Below are positions 1 through 5,457 of a stretch of 7,225 bases of DNA, piece after piece. Both the position numbers and the translations under genes were made by a program. Below the pieces are notes generated by a model, which made no database searches, was not told the DNA's origin, and saw only the letters and a list, made by a program, of their open reading frames with translations. Source of the DNA: Dehalococcoidia bacterium (GTDB taxonomy: Bacteria; Chloroflexota; Dehalococcoidia; JACVQG01); contig JACVQG010000080.1 in the NCBI GenBank assembly GCA_015661045.1, positions 1 through 7,225 of the forward strand, given 5' to 3'. Within the stretch, counting starts at the first letter, position 1, and every line of letters begins with the position of its first letter.

Positions 1-1
1 T

Positions 2-523
2 GATTCTTTAAGAAAGAGCTTTGTTGCTGGAGAGATAGGAGTGGCCGCCGTCATCCTGTTTATGATCCTTTATTACCGTCTACCCGGCTTTGTGGCCTCC
101 TTGGCCCTCGGTGTGTATGGCATTTTGCTACTGGCTATATTCAAGCTTTGGCCGATAACACTGAGCCTGCCAGGTATTGCTGGATTCATCCTTTCTCTGG
201 GTATGGCAATCGATGCTAATGTCCTTATATTTGAGCGCATGAGAGAGGAGATGCGGGGGGGCCGCACGATTGTCGCTGCCGCCGAGACCGGGTTCCGCAG
301 GGCCTGGCCGGCAATCCGGGACGGCAACTTTACGACAATCATATCTGCTGTGATCCTCCTGTGGTTCGGCAGCCGCTTCGGAGCGGTGCAGGTAACCGGG
401 TTCGCCGTTACACTCATCATAGGTGTATTAACGAGCATGATAACAGCCATCGTAGTTACCCATTCGTTTTTGAGGGCCTTCCTGGCGACTGGCTTGTCCA
501 AAACGACCTGGATGTTCAGGTAG
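2..523 (+). CDS. secD: Protein translocase subunit SecD, C-terminal part (5' end outside window)
   Basis: SecD works with SecF in the cytoplasmic membrane, using the proton gradient to drive late steps of Sec-dependent export. The frame is open from base 2 and ends at TAG 521-523, giving 173 residues; the N-terminal membrane segment and large periplasmic domain lie upstream of the window. The visible part is the RND-like membrane domain. It opens with DSLRKSFVAGEIG, followed by a hydrophobic helix and the FMILYYRLPG segment. The family signature GMAIDANVLIFERMREEMR and the later A-GFRRAWPAIRDGNFTTIIS stretch are both intact. The Asp in AIDAN belongs to the conserved polar pair needed for proton movement in this family. 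The likely GTG at base 41 is internal, not a start, because SecD-like sequence continues upstream of it. Only 12 bases separate the stop from secF, so the two are surely co-transcribed. Identification is very secure. Confidence 0.97.
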   Translation, partial: DSLRKSFVAGEIGVAAVILFMILYYRLPGFVASLALGVYGILLLAIFKLWPITLSLPGIAGFILSLGMAIDANVLIFERMREEMRGGRTIVAAAETGFRRAWPAIRDGNFTTIISAVILLWFGSRFGAVQVTGFAVTLIIGVLTSMITAIVVTHSFLRAFLATGLSKTTWMFR

Positions 524-524
524 T

Positions 525-530
525 AAGGAG
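525..530 (+). promoter_or_regulatory. Ribosome binding site of secF
   Basis: AAGGAG lies 5 bases before the ATG at 536 and immediately after the secD stop codon. It fixes the secF start and fits translation of both proteins from one message. Confidence 0.85.
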
Positions 531-535
531 ATAAA

Positions 536-1423
536 ATGTTAAATTTGGTTGGAAAAAGATACTGGTTTTTCCTGGTTTCAGCCATTATCGTTATACCGGG
601 TCTTATATCATTATTTATACCACCCGGGCTTCAGGTGGGGATTGAATTTACCAGTGGCTCCAGTTTGACCTTCCACTTTGAGAAACCGGTAGAACAGGCA
701 GATTTGCGGGAGGCCATGACCGGCCTCGGGCACGACGAAGCCATCATCCAGCGCACCGGGGGAGGGGATAGAGATGAAAAAACCAAACTGGAGGACGGCC
801 TGAAGTCCCGTTTCGGCGAGATGACTACACTGGACTTTTATTCCGTGTCACCCCTGGTTGCGGCTGAGGTGGTAAAGGCTGCCATTATCGCCGTTATAGC
901 CTCCTCTATAGGCATGTTGATATATATCGCCATCGCCTTTAGAAAGATGCCGAGTCCATGGCGCTATGGGGCGACGGCGATCATTACCCTCATCCACGAT
1001 GTGTTAGTGGTTGTGGGTATTTTCTCAATCATGGGCAAGTTCTTCAATACCCAGATAGATGCCCTGTTCATCACTGCCATCCTTACGGTTGTCGGTTACA
1101 GCGTAAATGATACTGTGGTAATATTTGACCGCATCAGGGAGAACATGAGCAGAGGCGTTAGCAAGGTGTATGAAGTGGTGGTGAACAGGAGCCTGGTAGA
1201 GACACTGGCCCGCTCCCTGAATACAGGCCTGGGCACCATGCTTACGATTGCTGCCATGTACCTATTCGGGGGCGTGACTATCCAGACTTTTATGTTGGCC
1301 CTTCTCATCGGTATCACCTCAGGGACTTATAGCGGATTCTTCACTGCGGCAACAATTATGGTGGTATGGGAAAACAAGGAGTGGAAGACCTGGTTCAGAA
1401 AGCGGGAAACCAAACCTGCCTGA
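536..1423 (+). CDS. secF: Protein translocase subunit SecF
   Basis: SecF is the membrane partner of SecD in the SecDF export-assisting complex. The 295-residue product is complete and of usual length for a stand-alone SecF. Residues about 10-30 form the first membrane helix. A short periplasmic domain follows, beginning with VGIEFTSGSSL, the family's G-x-D/E-F-x-G-type motif with Glu in place of the commoner Asp. Further on come SPLVAAEVVKAAI before helix 2 and the signature VVGYSVNDTVVIFDRIREN at residues 185-203, with Asp192 and Asp198 present. Helices 5 and 6 and a basic tail (WKTWFRKRETKP) close the protein. The start is ATG 536, preceded by AAGGAG. secD lies 12 bases upstream, and the next gene starts 11 bases after the TGA, with its ribosome binding site overlapping that stop. 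I see no truncation or frameshift. Confidence 0.97.
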   Translation: MLNLVGKRYWFFLVSAIIVIPGLISLFIPPGLQVGIEFTSGSSLTFHFEKPVEQADLREAMTGLGHDEAIIQRTGGGDRDEKTKLEDGLKSRFGEMTTLDFYSVSPLVAAEVVKAAIIAVIASSIGMLIYIAIAFRKMPSPWRYGATAIITLIHDVLVVVGIFSIMGKFFNTQIDALFITAILTVVGYSVNDTVVIFDRIRENMSRGVSKVYEVVVNRSLVETLARSLNTGLGTMLTIAAMYLFGGVTIQTFMLALLIGITSGTYSGFFTAATIMVVWENKEWKTWFRKRETKPA

Positions 1424-1426
1424 GGT
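1422..1426 (+). promoter_or_regulatory. Ribosome binding site of the cation efflux gene, overlapping the secF stop
   Basis: GAGGT starts inside the secF TGA (1421-1423) and sits 8 bases before ATG 1435. Ribosomes ending secF would be placed on this site, which suggests translational coupling of the transporter to secDF. Confidence 0.7.
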
Positions 1427-1434
1427 AATTAATA

Positions 1435-2331
1435 ATGTTTGGCGCCAAAGACGGAGCTGCAGCTAGAGCTGCCGGCGTTCCTCTTGTTTCTATAACGGTA
1501 CTTATTGCTGCAAAAGTGGTGGTAGGGATTGTTACGGGTAGCATTAGCGTACTGGCAGACGCTTTTGATAGCATGGGTGACCTGCTGGCTGCTGTTATCT
1601 CCTTTTTCAGCCTGCGCTTTGCCGCCAAACCCCCGGATGTAGACCATCCATACGGTCACGGTAAAGCAGAAAATATCAGCGCTACGATTGAATCTGTAAT
1701 AATCTTTGCGGCTGGTTTCTATGTCATCTTCCGTGGAATTCAAAAATTATTTATCGGGACCCATTTAGAGTTCCTGGACGTAGGTATAGCGGTAATGGGC
1801 GTTTCCACGCTGGCAAACCTGTTTGTGGGACGGTACCTTTTTCGAGTTGCCCGGAACACCGGTTCCCTGGCCTTGGAAGCCAGCGCGCGGCACCGCAACA
1901 CCGATTTATACACTTCCCTATCTATTTTTGTCGGCCTGATTATTGTACGCTTCACCGGATTCACCATACTTGACCCTATTATTGCCCTTGGTATCGGCAT
2001 ACTGGTTCTAAAGACCGCTGTTGACGTTTACCGTAAATCGTTCGGCGGTCTGCTGGATGAACGGCTATCCCAGCCTGAGGAAGCTATGATTGTATCCAGT
2101 ATCCAGGAACACGTGCGGGACTCGGTCACTTTTCACGAATTGAGGACCCGTAAGGTAGGCAGCACCCCGTATATCGAGCTACATTTAGTTATGAGCAAGA
2201 ACATCACCCTGGAGAATGCCCACGCCATGTGCGACCACCTGGAAGCCGATATCAAGTCGAAGATACCAAATGCGGTAATTACCATCCATTGCGAACCCCG
2301 GGAGGGCGAAACCACATTTTCTAATGTTTGA
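1435..2331 (+). CDS. Cation diffusion facilitator (DD-HD type, YiiP/FieF-like metal efflux transporter)
   Basis: This membrane antiporter exports divalent metal, most likely Zn(II) and perhaps Fe(II), Mn(II) or Cd(II), in exchange for protons. The 298-residue length is typical. Membrane helices run from about residue 17 to 190. Asp45 and Asp49 in helix 2 (LADAFDSMGD) and His153 and Asp157 in helix 5 (ARHRNTD) give the transport-site set D, D, H, D, at the same residue numbers I recall for E. coli YiiP. The helix 2-3 loop carries Asp68 or Asp70, His71 and His75 in DVDHPYGHGKAE, matching the second metal site. The C-terminal cytoplasmic domain (about 205-298) has HELRTRKVG, ELHLVM and ITIHCEP, the usual places for dimer-stabilising metal ligands. 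A D-D-H-D site favours Zn/Cd/Fe-type subfamilies, but substrate cannot be settled from sequence. It follows secF by 11 bases; that linkage is probably transcriptional rather than functional. Confidence 0.93.
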   Translation: MFGAKDGAAARAAGVPLVSITVLIAAKVVVGIVTGSISVLADAFDSMGDLLAAVISFFSLRFAAKPPDVDHPYGHGKAENISATIESVIIFAAGFYVIFRGIQKLFIGTHLEFLDVGIAVMGVSTLANLFVGRYLFRVARNTGSLALEASARHRNTDLYTSLSIFVGLIIVRFTGFTILDPIIALGIGILVLKTAVDVYRKSFGGLLDERLSQPEEAMIVSSIQEHVRDSVTFHELRTRKVGSTPYIELHLVMSKNITLENAHAMCDHLEADIKSKIPNAVITIHCEPREGETTFSNV

Positions 2332-2460
2332 ATGACCGGTGATAAAGAGTCCGGTGAGATGGCCTCCGCCCTATCGTTATCTATAAGATACTCAATACAT
2401 CGATAAGGCACGGTATACTAACAGACACAATCGTTTCAGCGAAACAAAAGAGATGGAACA

Positions 2461-2904
2461 ATGCCACAGCAATCTCCTCCCCCGACCTTTACACTGCTGG
2501 TAGATTCAAATCCCAAGGGTGCATCCATTTATCTCAACGGCCAGTTTCGAGGCACCACACCTTCTACTGTCCCTGGATTAAAGGGCAGCTATTCCGTAAG
2601 GGTGTCTTTTTCCGGTTATCACGAGCATACGGAAACAGTGAGTGTATCTAAACATGAGTCCGTTTCGTATGCCTTAATGCCTATCGTTTGTGTTCTGGCA
2701 GTGGATTCCAAACCGAAGGGAGCCGCTTTATACATCAACGGATTGCTGCGTGGTAATACACCGGCTAAGATCTCCGGGACGAGGGGTAGATATTCTCTCA
2801 AGCTAACCCTGCCAGGCTACCGCGACTACGATGCAATAGTAGATGTTGCCGGGATGACCGAGGTTTTGTGTAATCTATCCCCATCAAGTAAATCAAAACA
2901 ATGA
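2461..2904 (+). CDS. Tandem PEGA-domain protein without a signal peptide
   Basis: The 147-residue protein is almost entirely two PEGA domains, small beta-sandwich modules usually found on bacterial and archaeal surface proteins or attached to kinases and transporters. Copy 1 covers about residues 10-75 and copy 2 about 77-142. They align without gaps at a period of exactly 67 residues: Asp15/Asp82, Pro18/Pro85, Asn26/Asn93, Thr33-Pro34/Thr100-Pro101 and Gly52-Tyr53/Gly119-Tyr120. Each has the hallmark S-x-P-K-G-A-x-x-Y-x-N-G...G-x-T-P. The N-terminus (MPQQSPPPT) has no hydrophobic segment, and no membrane helix is visible. The frame upstream is open only to TAA 2419-2421 and holds no ATG, GTG or TTG, so a missed signal peptide is unlikely. 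The ribosome binding site is weak (AGAGATGG, 2449-2456). The gene stands alone between the transporter and a repeat region. Molecular function is unknown; peptidoglycan or carbohydrate binding is often suggested for the family but is not shown here. Confidence 0.85.
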   Translation: MPQQSPPPTFTLLVDSNPKGASIYLNGQFRGTTPSTVPGLKGSYSVRVSFSGYHEHTETVSVSKHESVSYALMPIVCVLAVDSKPKGAALYINGLLRGNTPAKISGTRGRYSLKLTLPGYRDYDAIVDVAGMTEVLCNLSPSSKSKQ

Positions 2905-2952
2905 TTTGGCATCAACCTCGTAAGAGTGTTTTTGAGGGGAGAACCCATTATA

Positions 2953-2966
2953 CCCCTTGCAAGGGG
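2953..2966. repeat. Perfect 14-base palindrome
   Basis: CCCCTTGCAAGGGG is self-complementary over all 14 bases with no spacer. A zero-loop dyad is poor as an RNA hairpin but possible as a protein-binding site. It lies 48 bases after the PEGA gene and has no run of T on either side that would make it a terminator. Confidence 0.55.
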
Positions 2967-2973
2967 CACTGCG

Positions 2974-2987
2974 AAGGATGAAAATAG
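2974..2987 (+). repeat. 14-base direct repeat, left copy
   Basis: AAGGATGAAAATAG occurs here and again at 3103-3116, identical over 14 bases. The copies bracket 115 bases that contain the long inverted repeat. This could be a target-site duplication around an inserted element, or a shared lead-in to repeat elements. Confidence 0.6.
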
Positions 2988-2992
2988 GCCGC

Positions 2993-3049
2993 CACCCTGA
3001 GCCTGTCGAAGGGCAAGCAAAAGCGCCCCAGTGTTTCGACACGCTCAAC
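2993..3049. repeat. Intergenic inverted-repeat element (GAGCNTGTCGAA type)
   Basis: The left arm, CTGAGCCTGTCGAAG at 2997-3011, matches the reverse complement of the right arm at 3034-3048 at 12 of 15 positions. Inside the arms, GGGC 3011-3014 can pair with GCCC 3025-3028, so the element can form one long hairpin. The motif CCCTGAGCCTGTCGAAGGG is one I recognise as a frequent dispersed intergenic repeat in several bacterial genomes. It has no coding capacity and is probably mobilised in trans, like REP or MITE sequences. No flanking transposase is seen. Confidence 0.6.
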
Positions 3050-3102
3050 TTGGCGATTATTTTCGGGAGGATTTTCCATGCCCAGTTGCATTGAGCACCA
3101 TT

Positions 3103-3116
3103 AAGGATGAAAATAG
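3103..3116 (+). repeat. 14-base direct repeat, right copy
   Basis: This is the second identical copy of AAGGATGAAAATAG, 129 bases after the first. Ten bases further on begins the TGTCAT-type dispersed repeat. Confidence 0.6.
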
Positions 3117-3125
3117 ATTGCGACC

Positions 3126-3174
3126 TGTCATTCTGGAGTCCGCCGAAGGCGTGACGAAGAATCTCAGGGTGGGG
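3126..3174 (+). repeat. Dispersed repeat (TGTCAT...GAAG-ATCTCAGGG), copy 1
   Basis: The element begins TGTCATTCTGGAG and ends GAAGAATCTCAGGGTGGGG. Between them, CGCC 3141-3144 and GGCG 3148-3151 form a small hairpin around GAA. The same ends with a shorter centre appear on the minus strand at 6299-6336. Conserved ends with a variable middle are typical of a family of short non-coding repeats scattered through many bacterial genomes. Confidence 0.6.
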
Positions 3175-3189
3175 ATTGTGTTTTTTTCA

Positions 3190-3222
3190 GTACCCCAGGC
3201 TGAAGCCAGGGGCATAGGGTAC
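3190..3222 (+). promoter_or_regulatory. Leader hairpin upstream of the thiolase, with an alternative pairing
   Basis: CCCC-A-GGC at 3193-3200 pairs with GCC-A-GGGG at 3205-3212 around a TGAA loop: seven base pairs, mostly G-C, with one A-A mismatch. An outer pair, GTACCC 3190-3195 with GGGTAC 3217-3222, competes for three of the same C residues. The T-run lies before, not after, the stem on the plus strand, so this is not a normal intrinsic terminator. It may be a leader structure affecting thiolase mRNA, or another palindromic repeat. Its role is unknown. Confidence 0.4.
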
Positions 3223-3260
3223 GCCTCTTAAAATGCGTCTATTTTAGGGGGAAGCCAATT

Positions 3261-3266
3261 GGAGGA
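3261..3266 (+). promoter_or_regulatory. Ribosome binding site deciding the thiolase start
   Basis: GGAGGA lies 4 bases before ATG 3271. A TTG at 3259 is in frame but overlaps this site and would add only four residues (starting MEET), so ATG 3271 is preferred. Confidence 0.75.
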
Positions 3267-3270
3267 GACT

Positions 3271-4491
3271 ATGAACAACAGTCAAAACGATGTGGTAATT
3301 GTGGGCGCTGTAAGAACGCCCTTTGGCAAATACGGCGGTGCACTGAAAGATATTGACTACTACGACCTGGGTGCAATCCCCATGAGGGAGCTGCTGAAAA
3401 GGGTTAAGCTCAGCCCTGAAGTAGTAGGCGAGGTGTTCTGGGGGGTTGGCGATACATCGGCATGCAAGGACCCTTATACACCCGTCGCCGCCCGGCAGTC
3501 CCTTATAAAAGCTGGCTTGCCCCACGAGACACCATCCATCTCTTTCGATATGGCATGCGTATCGGCGATGCATGCCGTCAAGCTGGCCGCCATGACAATA
3601 AAGCTGGGTGAGATAGATTCGGCCATAGCCGGCGGCGCTACCTCCTTCAGCCAGGAACCTCTTATCGCTAGAGGGCTCAGATTTCAGGGATTCCGGCTGG
3701 GCGATGTCAAACTGGAAGACCCCCTGTTTGCCCTGGGCTATAAAGACTATAATCCCGTAGCTGTGGATAGCGATAATGTGGCTGCCGAACACGGTATCGG
3801 AAGGCAGGAACAGGACGAGTGGGCGCTGCGCAGCCATGTAAACTATGGCAATGCCTGGAAGGCAGGCAAATTCAAAGACGAGATAATGCCCTTGAGCATA
3901 CCCCAGGAAAAAGGTGAGCCAAAGATACTGGATATTGACGAGCAGTACAGGCCGGATACGACACTGGAAAGGCTGTCCAGACTTAAGACGGTATATGGCA
4001 CAAAAGCTATCACAGCGGGCAATGCGCCCGGCATGAATGATGGGGCGACTGCTATCCTCCTGATGACTCGCAAAAAGGCCGAGGAACTCGGACTGGAGCC
4101 TTTGGCTACAGTGGTTGCCCAGGTATCAATAGCTATAAATGCCAGCCGGCTACCCGATGGACCGGGCTATGCCATGCAGAAGGTCTTAAAGCGTGCTGAA
4201 CTGAGTATTGATGATATATCGGCCATAGAGATAAACGAGGCTTTCGCCTGCGTGCCTCTGGTATCAACTAAAATACTGGCGGGAGACAACAGGCAAAAGC
4301 TAAAGCTGATAAGGGATGAGACAAATATTAATGGCAGCGCCATAGCTATCGGGCATCCCAACACGGCCAGCGGGGCGAGGATAATCATGAATCTGATGTA
4401 CGAGCTAAGGCGGAGGGGCGGCGGCTATGCACTGGGCGCTATCTGCGGTGGGCTGGCCCAGGCAGATGCAACGGTGATTAGGGTGGGGTAG
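3271..4491 (+). CDS. Thiolase family protein (acetyl-CoA C-acyltransferase-like)
   Basis: Thiolases join or cleave acyl-CoA and acetyl-CoA, serving acetoacetyl-CoA formation or the last step of beta-oxidation. The 406-residue product has the two-lobed thiolase layout. The N-terminal VVIVGAVRTPFGKYGG is typical. The acyl-accepting cysteine is Cys96 in SFDMACVSAMHAV. The C-terminal lobe shows NEAFA (322-326), the GHP motif with His362, and Cys392 in CGG as the second catalytic cysteine. All catalytic positions are therefore present. Two details are unusual: GHPNTASG where most family members have GHPxGxSG, and a closing CGGLAQADATVI instead of the common CIGGGxGxA. The segment around TAGNAPGMNDGA agrees with canonical thiolases. 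No acyl-CoA dehydrogenase, hydratase, hydroxyacyl-CoA dehydrogenase or DUF35 partner is adjacent, so chain length and direction cannot be inferred. It appears to be transcribed alone. Confidence 0.93.
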   Translation: MNNSQNDVVIVGAVRTPFGKYGGALKDIDYYDLGAIPMRELLKRVKLSPEVVGEVFWGVGDTSACKDPYTPVAARQSLIKAGLPHETPSISFDMACVSAMHAVKLAAMTIKLGEIDSAIAGGATSFSQEPLIARGLRFQGFRLGDVKLEDPLFALGYKDYNPVAVDSDNVAAEHGIGRQEQDEWALRSHVNYGNAWKAGKFKDEIMPLSIPQEKGEPKILDIDEQYRPDTTLERLSRLKTVYGTKAITAGNAPGMNDGATAILLMTRKKAEELGLEPLATVVAQVSIAINASRLPDGPGYAMQKVLKRAELSIDDISAIEINEAFACVPLVSTKILAGDNRQKLKLIRDETNINGSAIAIGHPNTASGARIIMNLMYELRRRGGGYALGAICGGLAQADATVIRVG

Positions 4492-4580
4492 GAGGCAAAG
4501 GGGTTAATGCCAATAAGATTGGTGACAATTTTGATTTTTGCTCAATTCCGCTCATCCCGTTTCATCTTCAGATAATATGC

Positions 4581-4610
4581 TTGACCCGTTTCTGGGCCAA
4601 AAGATAGAAT
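4581..4610 (+). promoter_or_regulatory. Predicted sigma-70 promoter for the HhH gene
   Basis: TTGACC at 4581-4586 and TAGAAT at 4605-4610 each match the consensus at five of six bases, with an 18-base spacer. Transcription would begin near 4617, about 20 bases before ATG 4637. A G-rich ribosome site (AGGGGGG, 4621-4627) lies 9 bases before the start. This suggests the gene is expressed separately from the thiolase. Confidence 0.5.
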
Positions 4611-4636
4611 TAAGTTGAGAAGGGGGGCATTGAGTT

Positions 4637-5356
4637 ATGCCTTTATCTCTCCAAGTTCAGGGGTGCATTGAAACATTTTTAGCCGACCATGATTTAGGCT
4701 CCTTGTACAGAGAATATAACTGGGATCAGGATACATGGGAGAATGGCTTCTCTGAGATGCGAAAACTCGAAGTTGATTTGACAATGGCGGCAAAAAATGG
4801 ATGTCTGACCAGAGGCCACATTATAAGAGTCGCAAGATGGGGACGCTTAAGAAATATAAAAAGAATTCAATGTCCTGAAAATATAAGAATAGCTCTGTAT
4901 GCTGGTGACAATTTAACGGAATACTCCAATATTGATTGTTCCATGCCTCTAAGACTGTTACGAGAGACTATTAAGGGAATAGGACCTACATATCTCAGCA
5001 AAGTGTTGATGTTCAGCCGGCCACAGCTATATGCAGCTATTGACACTCGTTTGGTTAGAACATTTGGTAATGGCGACAAAAGCATTGAGGGGCATGGGTG
5101 GTTATCACTTGCGGTAAAGAACTATGGTCATGGGTGGTACATTCCAGAATACCAATCTTCATGGCCTGGAGAATATGACACTTGGATAGCGATTCTTCAT
5201 CACATAGCCCAGTTATGCAATACAAGTGGCCACAAATGTCCACATCCAGACCAATATATTTCTATAGGATTACGTAAGCAAGGAATCTGGATTGTCGCTG
5301 ACATAGAGACAGCATTGTTTTCCTACGCTTCTAAACGAGTGAAAAAAGAACTCTAA
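4637..5356 (+). CDS. Uncharacterised protein with an endonuclease III-like HhH plus Asp arrangement
   Basis: I do not recognise a named family for this 239-residue protein. Residues 112-143 read as a helix-hairpin-helix followed by an Asp: the hairpin KGIGPT (113-118), the helix YLSKVLMF, then YAAIDTRLVRTF with Asp136. The spacing from Gly116 to Asp136 is 20 residues, equal to that from Gly118 to the catalytic Asp138 of E. coli Nth as I recall it. The Nth lysine position (Lys120) is Thr118 here, so beta-lyase chemistry of the Nth kind is not expected, and the iron-sulfur cluster cysteines are absent. The C-terminal DIETALFSYAS could be a closing helix of the same fold. The N-terminal 110 residues are mainly helical and unassigned. 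In-frame TGA at 4631 just upstream supports ATG 4637. Base composition is AT-richer than its neighbours: by hand count 20/60 G+C at 4861-4920 against 32/60 in the thiolase at 3541-3600. That suggests transfer. DNA binding or base excision is a hypothesis only. Confidence 0.75.
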   Translation: MPLSLQVQGCIETFLADHDLGSLYREYNWDQDTWENGFSEMRKLEVDLTMAAKNGCLTRGHIIRVARWGRLRNIKRIQCPENIRIALYAGDNLTEYSNIDCSMPLRLLRETIKGIGPTYLSKVLMFSRPQLYAAIDTRLVRTFGNGDKSIEGHGWLSLAVKNYGHGWYIPEYQSSWPGEYDTWIAILHHIAQLCNTSGHKCPHPDQYISIGLRKQGIWIVADIETALFSYASKRVKKEL

Positions 5357-5457
5357 CTGAGTAATTTATACTCCATGAACAATCTGACTTTCAGCTTAAT
5401 CTGCAACTAGGTTTTTCCGGCATTCTTAATCATAAATACAGCTTAGAATACTCAGTT
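5355..5457. repeat. 9-base inverted repeat spanning the convergent gene ends
   Basis: AACTGAGTA (5355-5363) and its exact reverse complement TACTCAGTT (5449-5457) each overlap the stop codon of one of the two convergent genes. GAGTA 5359-5363 can also pair locally with TACTC 5369-5373. The 85 bases between the arms contain no clear intrinsic terminator. This may be chance or a remnant of an insertion boundary. Confidence 0.35.

Larger units (their letters stand above)
2905..3270. other. Repeat-rich intergenic region without a credible gene
   Basis: These 366 bases separate the PEGA gene from the thiolase start. A 66-residue open frame at 3031-3231 spans repeat elements and resembles no protein, so I do not call it. 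The stretch holds a perfect 14-base palindrome, a 14-base direct repeat, a long imperfect inverted repeat, one copy of a dispersed repeat also found near 6300, and a GC-rich hairpin in the thiolase leader, each listed separately. Confidence 0.7.

Noticed and set aside
73..585. 170-residue minus-strand frame opposite secD
   Set aside because: It is an antisense shadow of a strongly conserved secD segment, and its predicted protein has no family features.
2335..2355. Hairpin ACCGG/CCGGT just after the cation transporter stop
   Set aside because: It is a five-pair stem with an 11-base loop and no T-run, too weak to call a terminator.
2414..2419. TATACT as a -10 box for the PEGA gene
   Set aside because: It matches five of six bases and is well placed, but no -35-like hexamer occurs 16-18 bases upstream and there is no extended -10 TG.
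2826..3231. Short open frames in the intergenic region (3031-3231 plus strand; 2826-3020 minus strand)
   Set aside because: They run through hairpin and dispersed repeats, lack convincing ribosome sites and give low-complexity, family-less proteins; the minus frame also overlaps the end of the PEGA gene.
3259..3261. TTG as the thiolase start
   Set aside because: It overlaps the ribosome binding site of the better ATG at 3271 and would add only four residues without family support.
2905..3270. CRISPR array or attachment site in the repeat cluster
   Set aside because: The repeats are of different kinds and not evenly spaced, there are no spacers, and no integrase or tRNA end is present.
4510..4538. 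Possible terminator after the thiolase (CCAAT-AAG-ATTGG followed by T-rich sequence)
   Set aside because: The stem is only 5 mostly A-T pairs and the T-rich tract begins several bases after it, so it does not meet a reasonable intrinsic terminator pattern.
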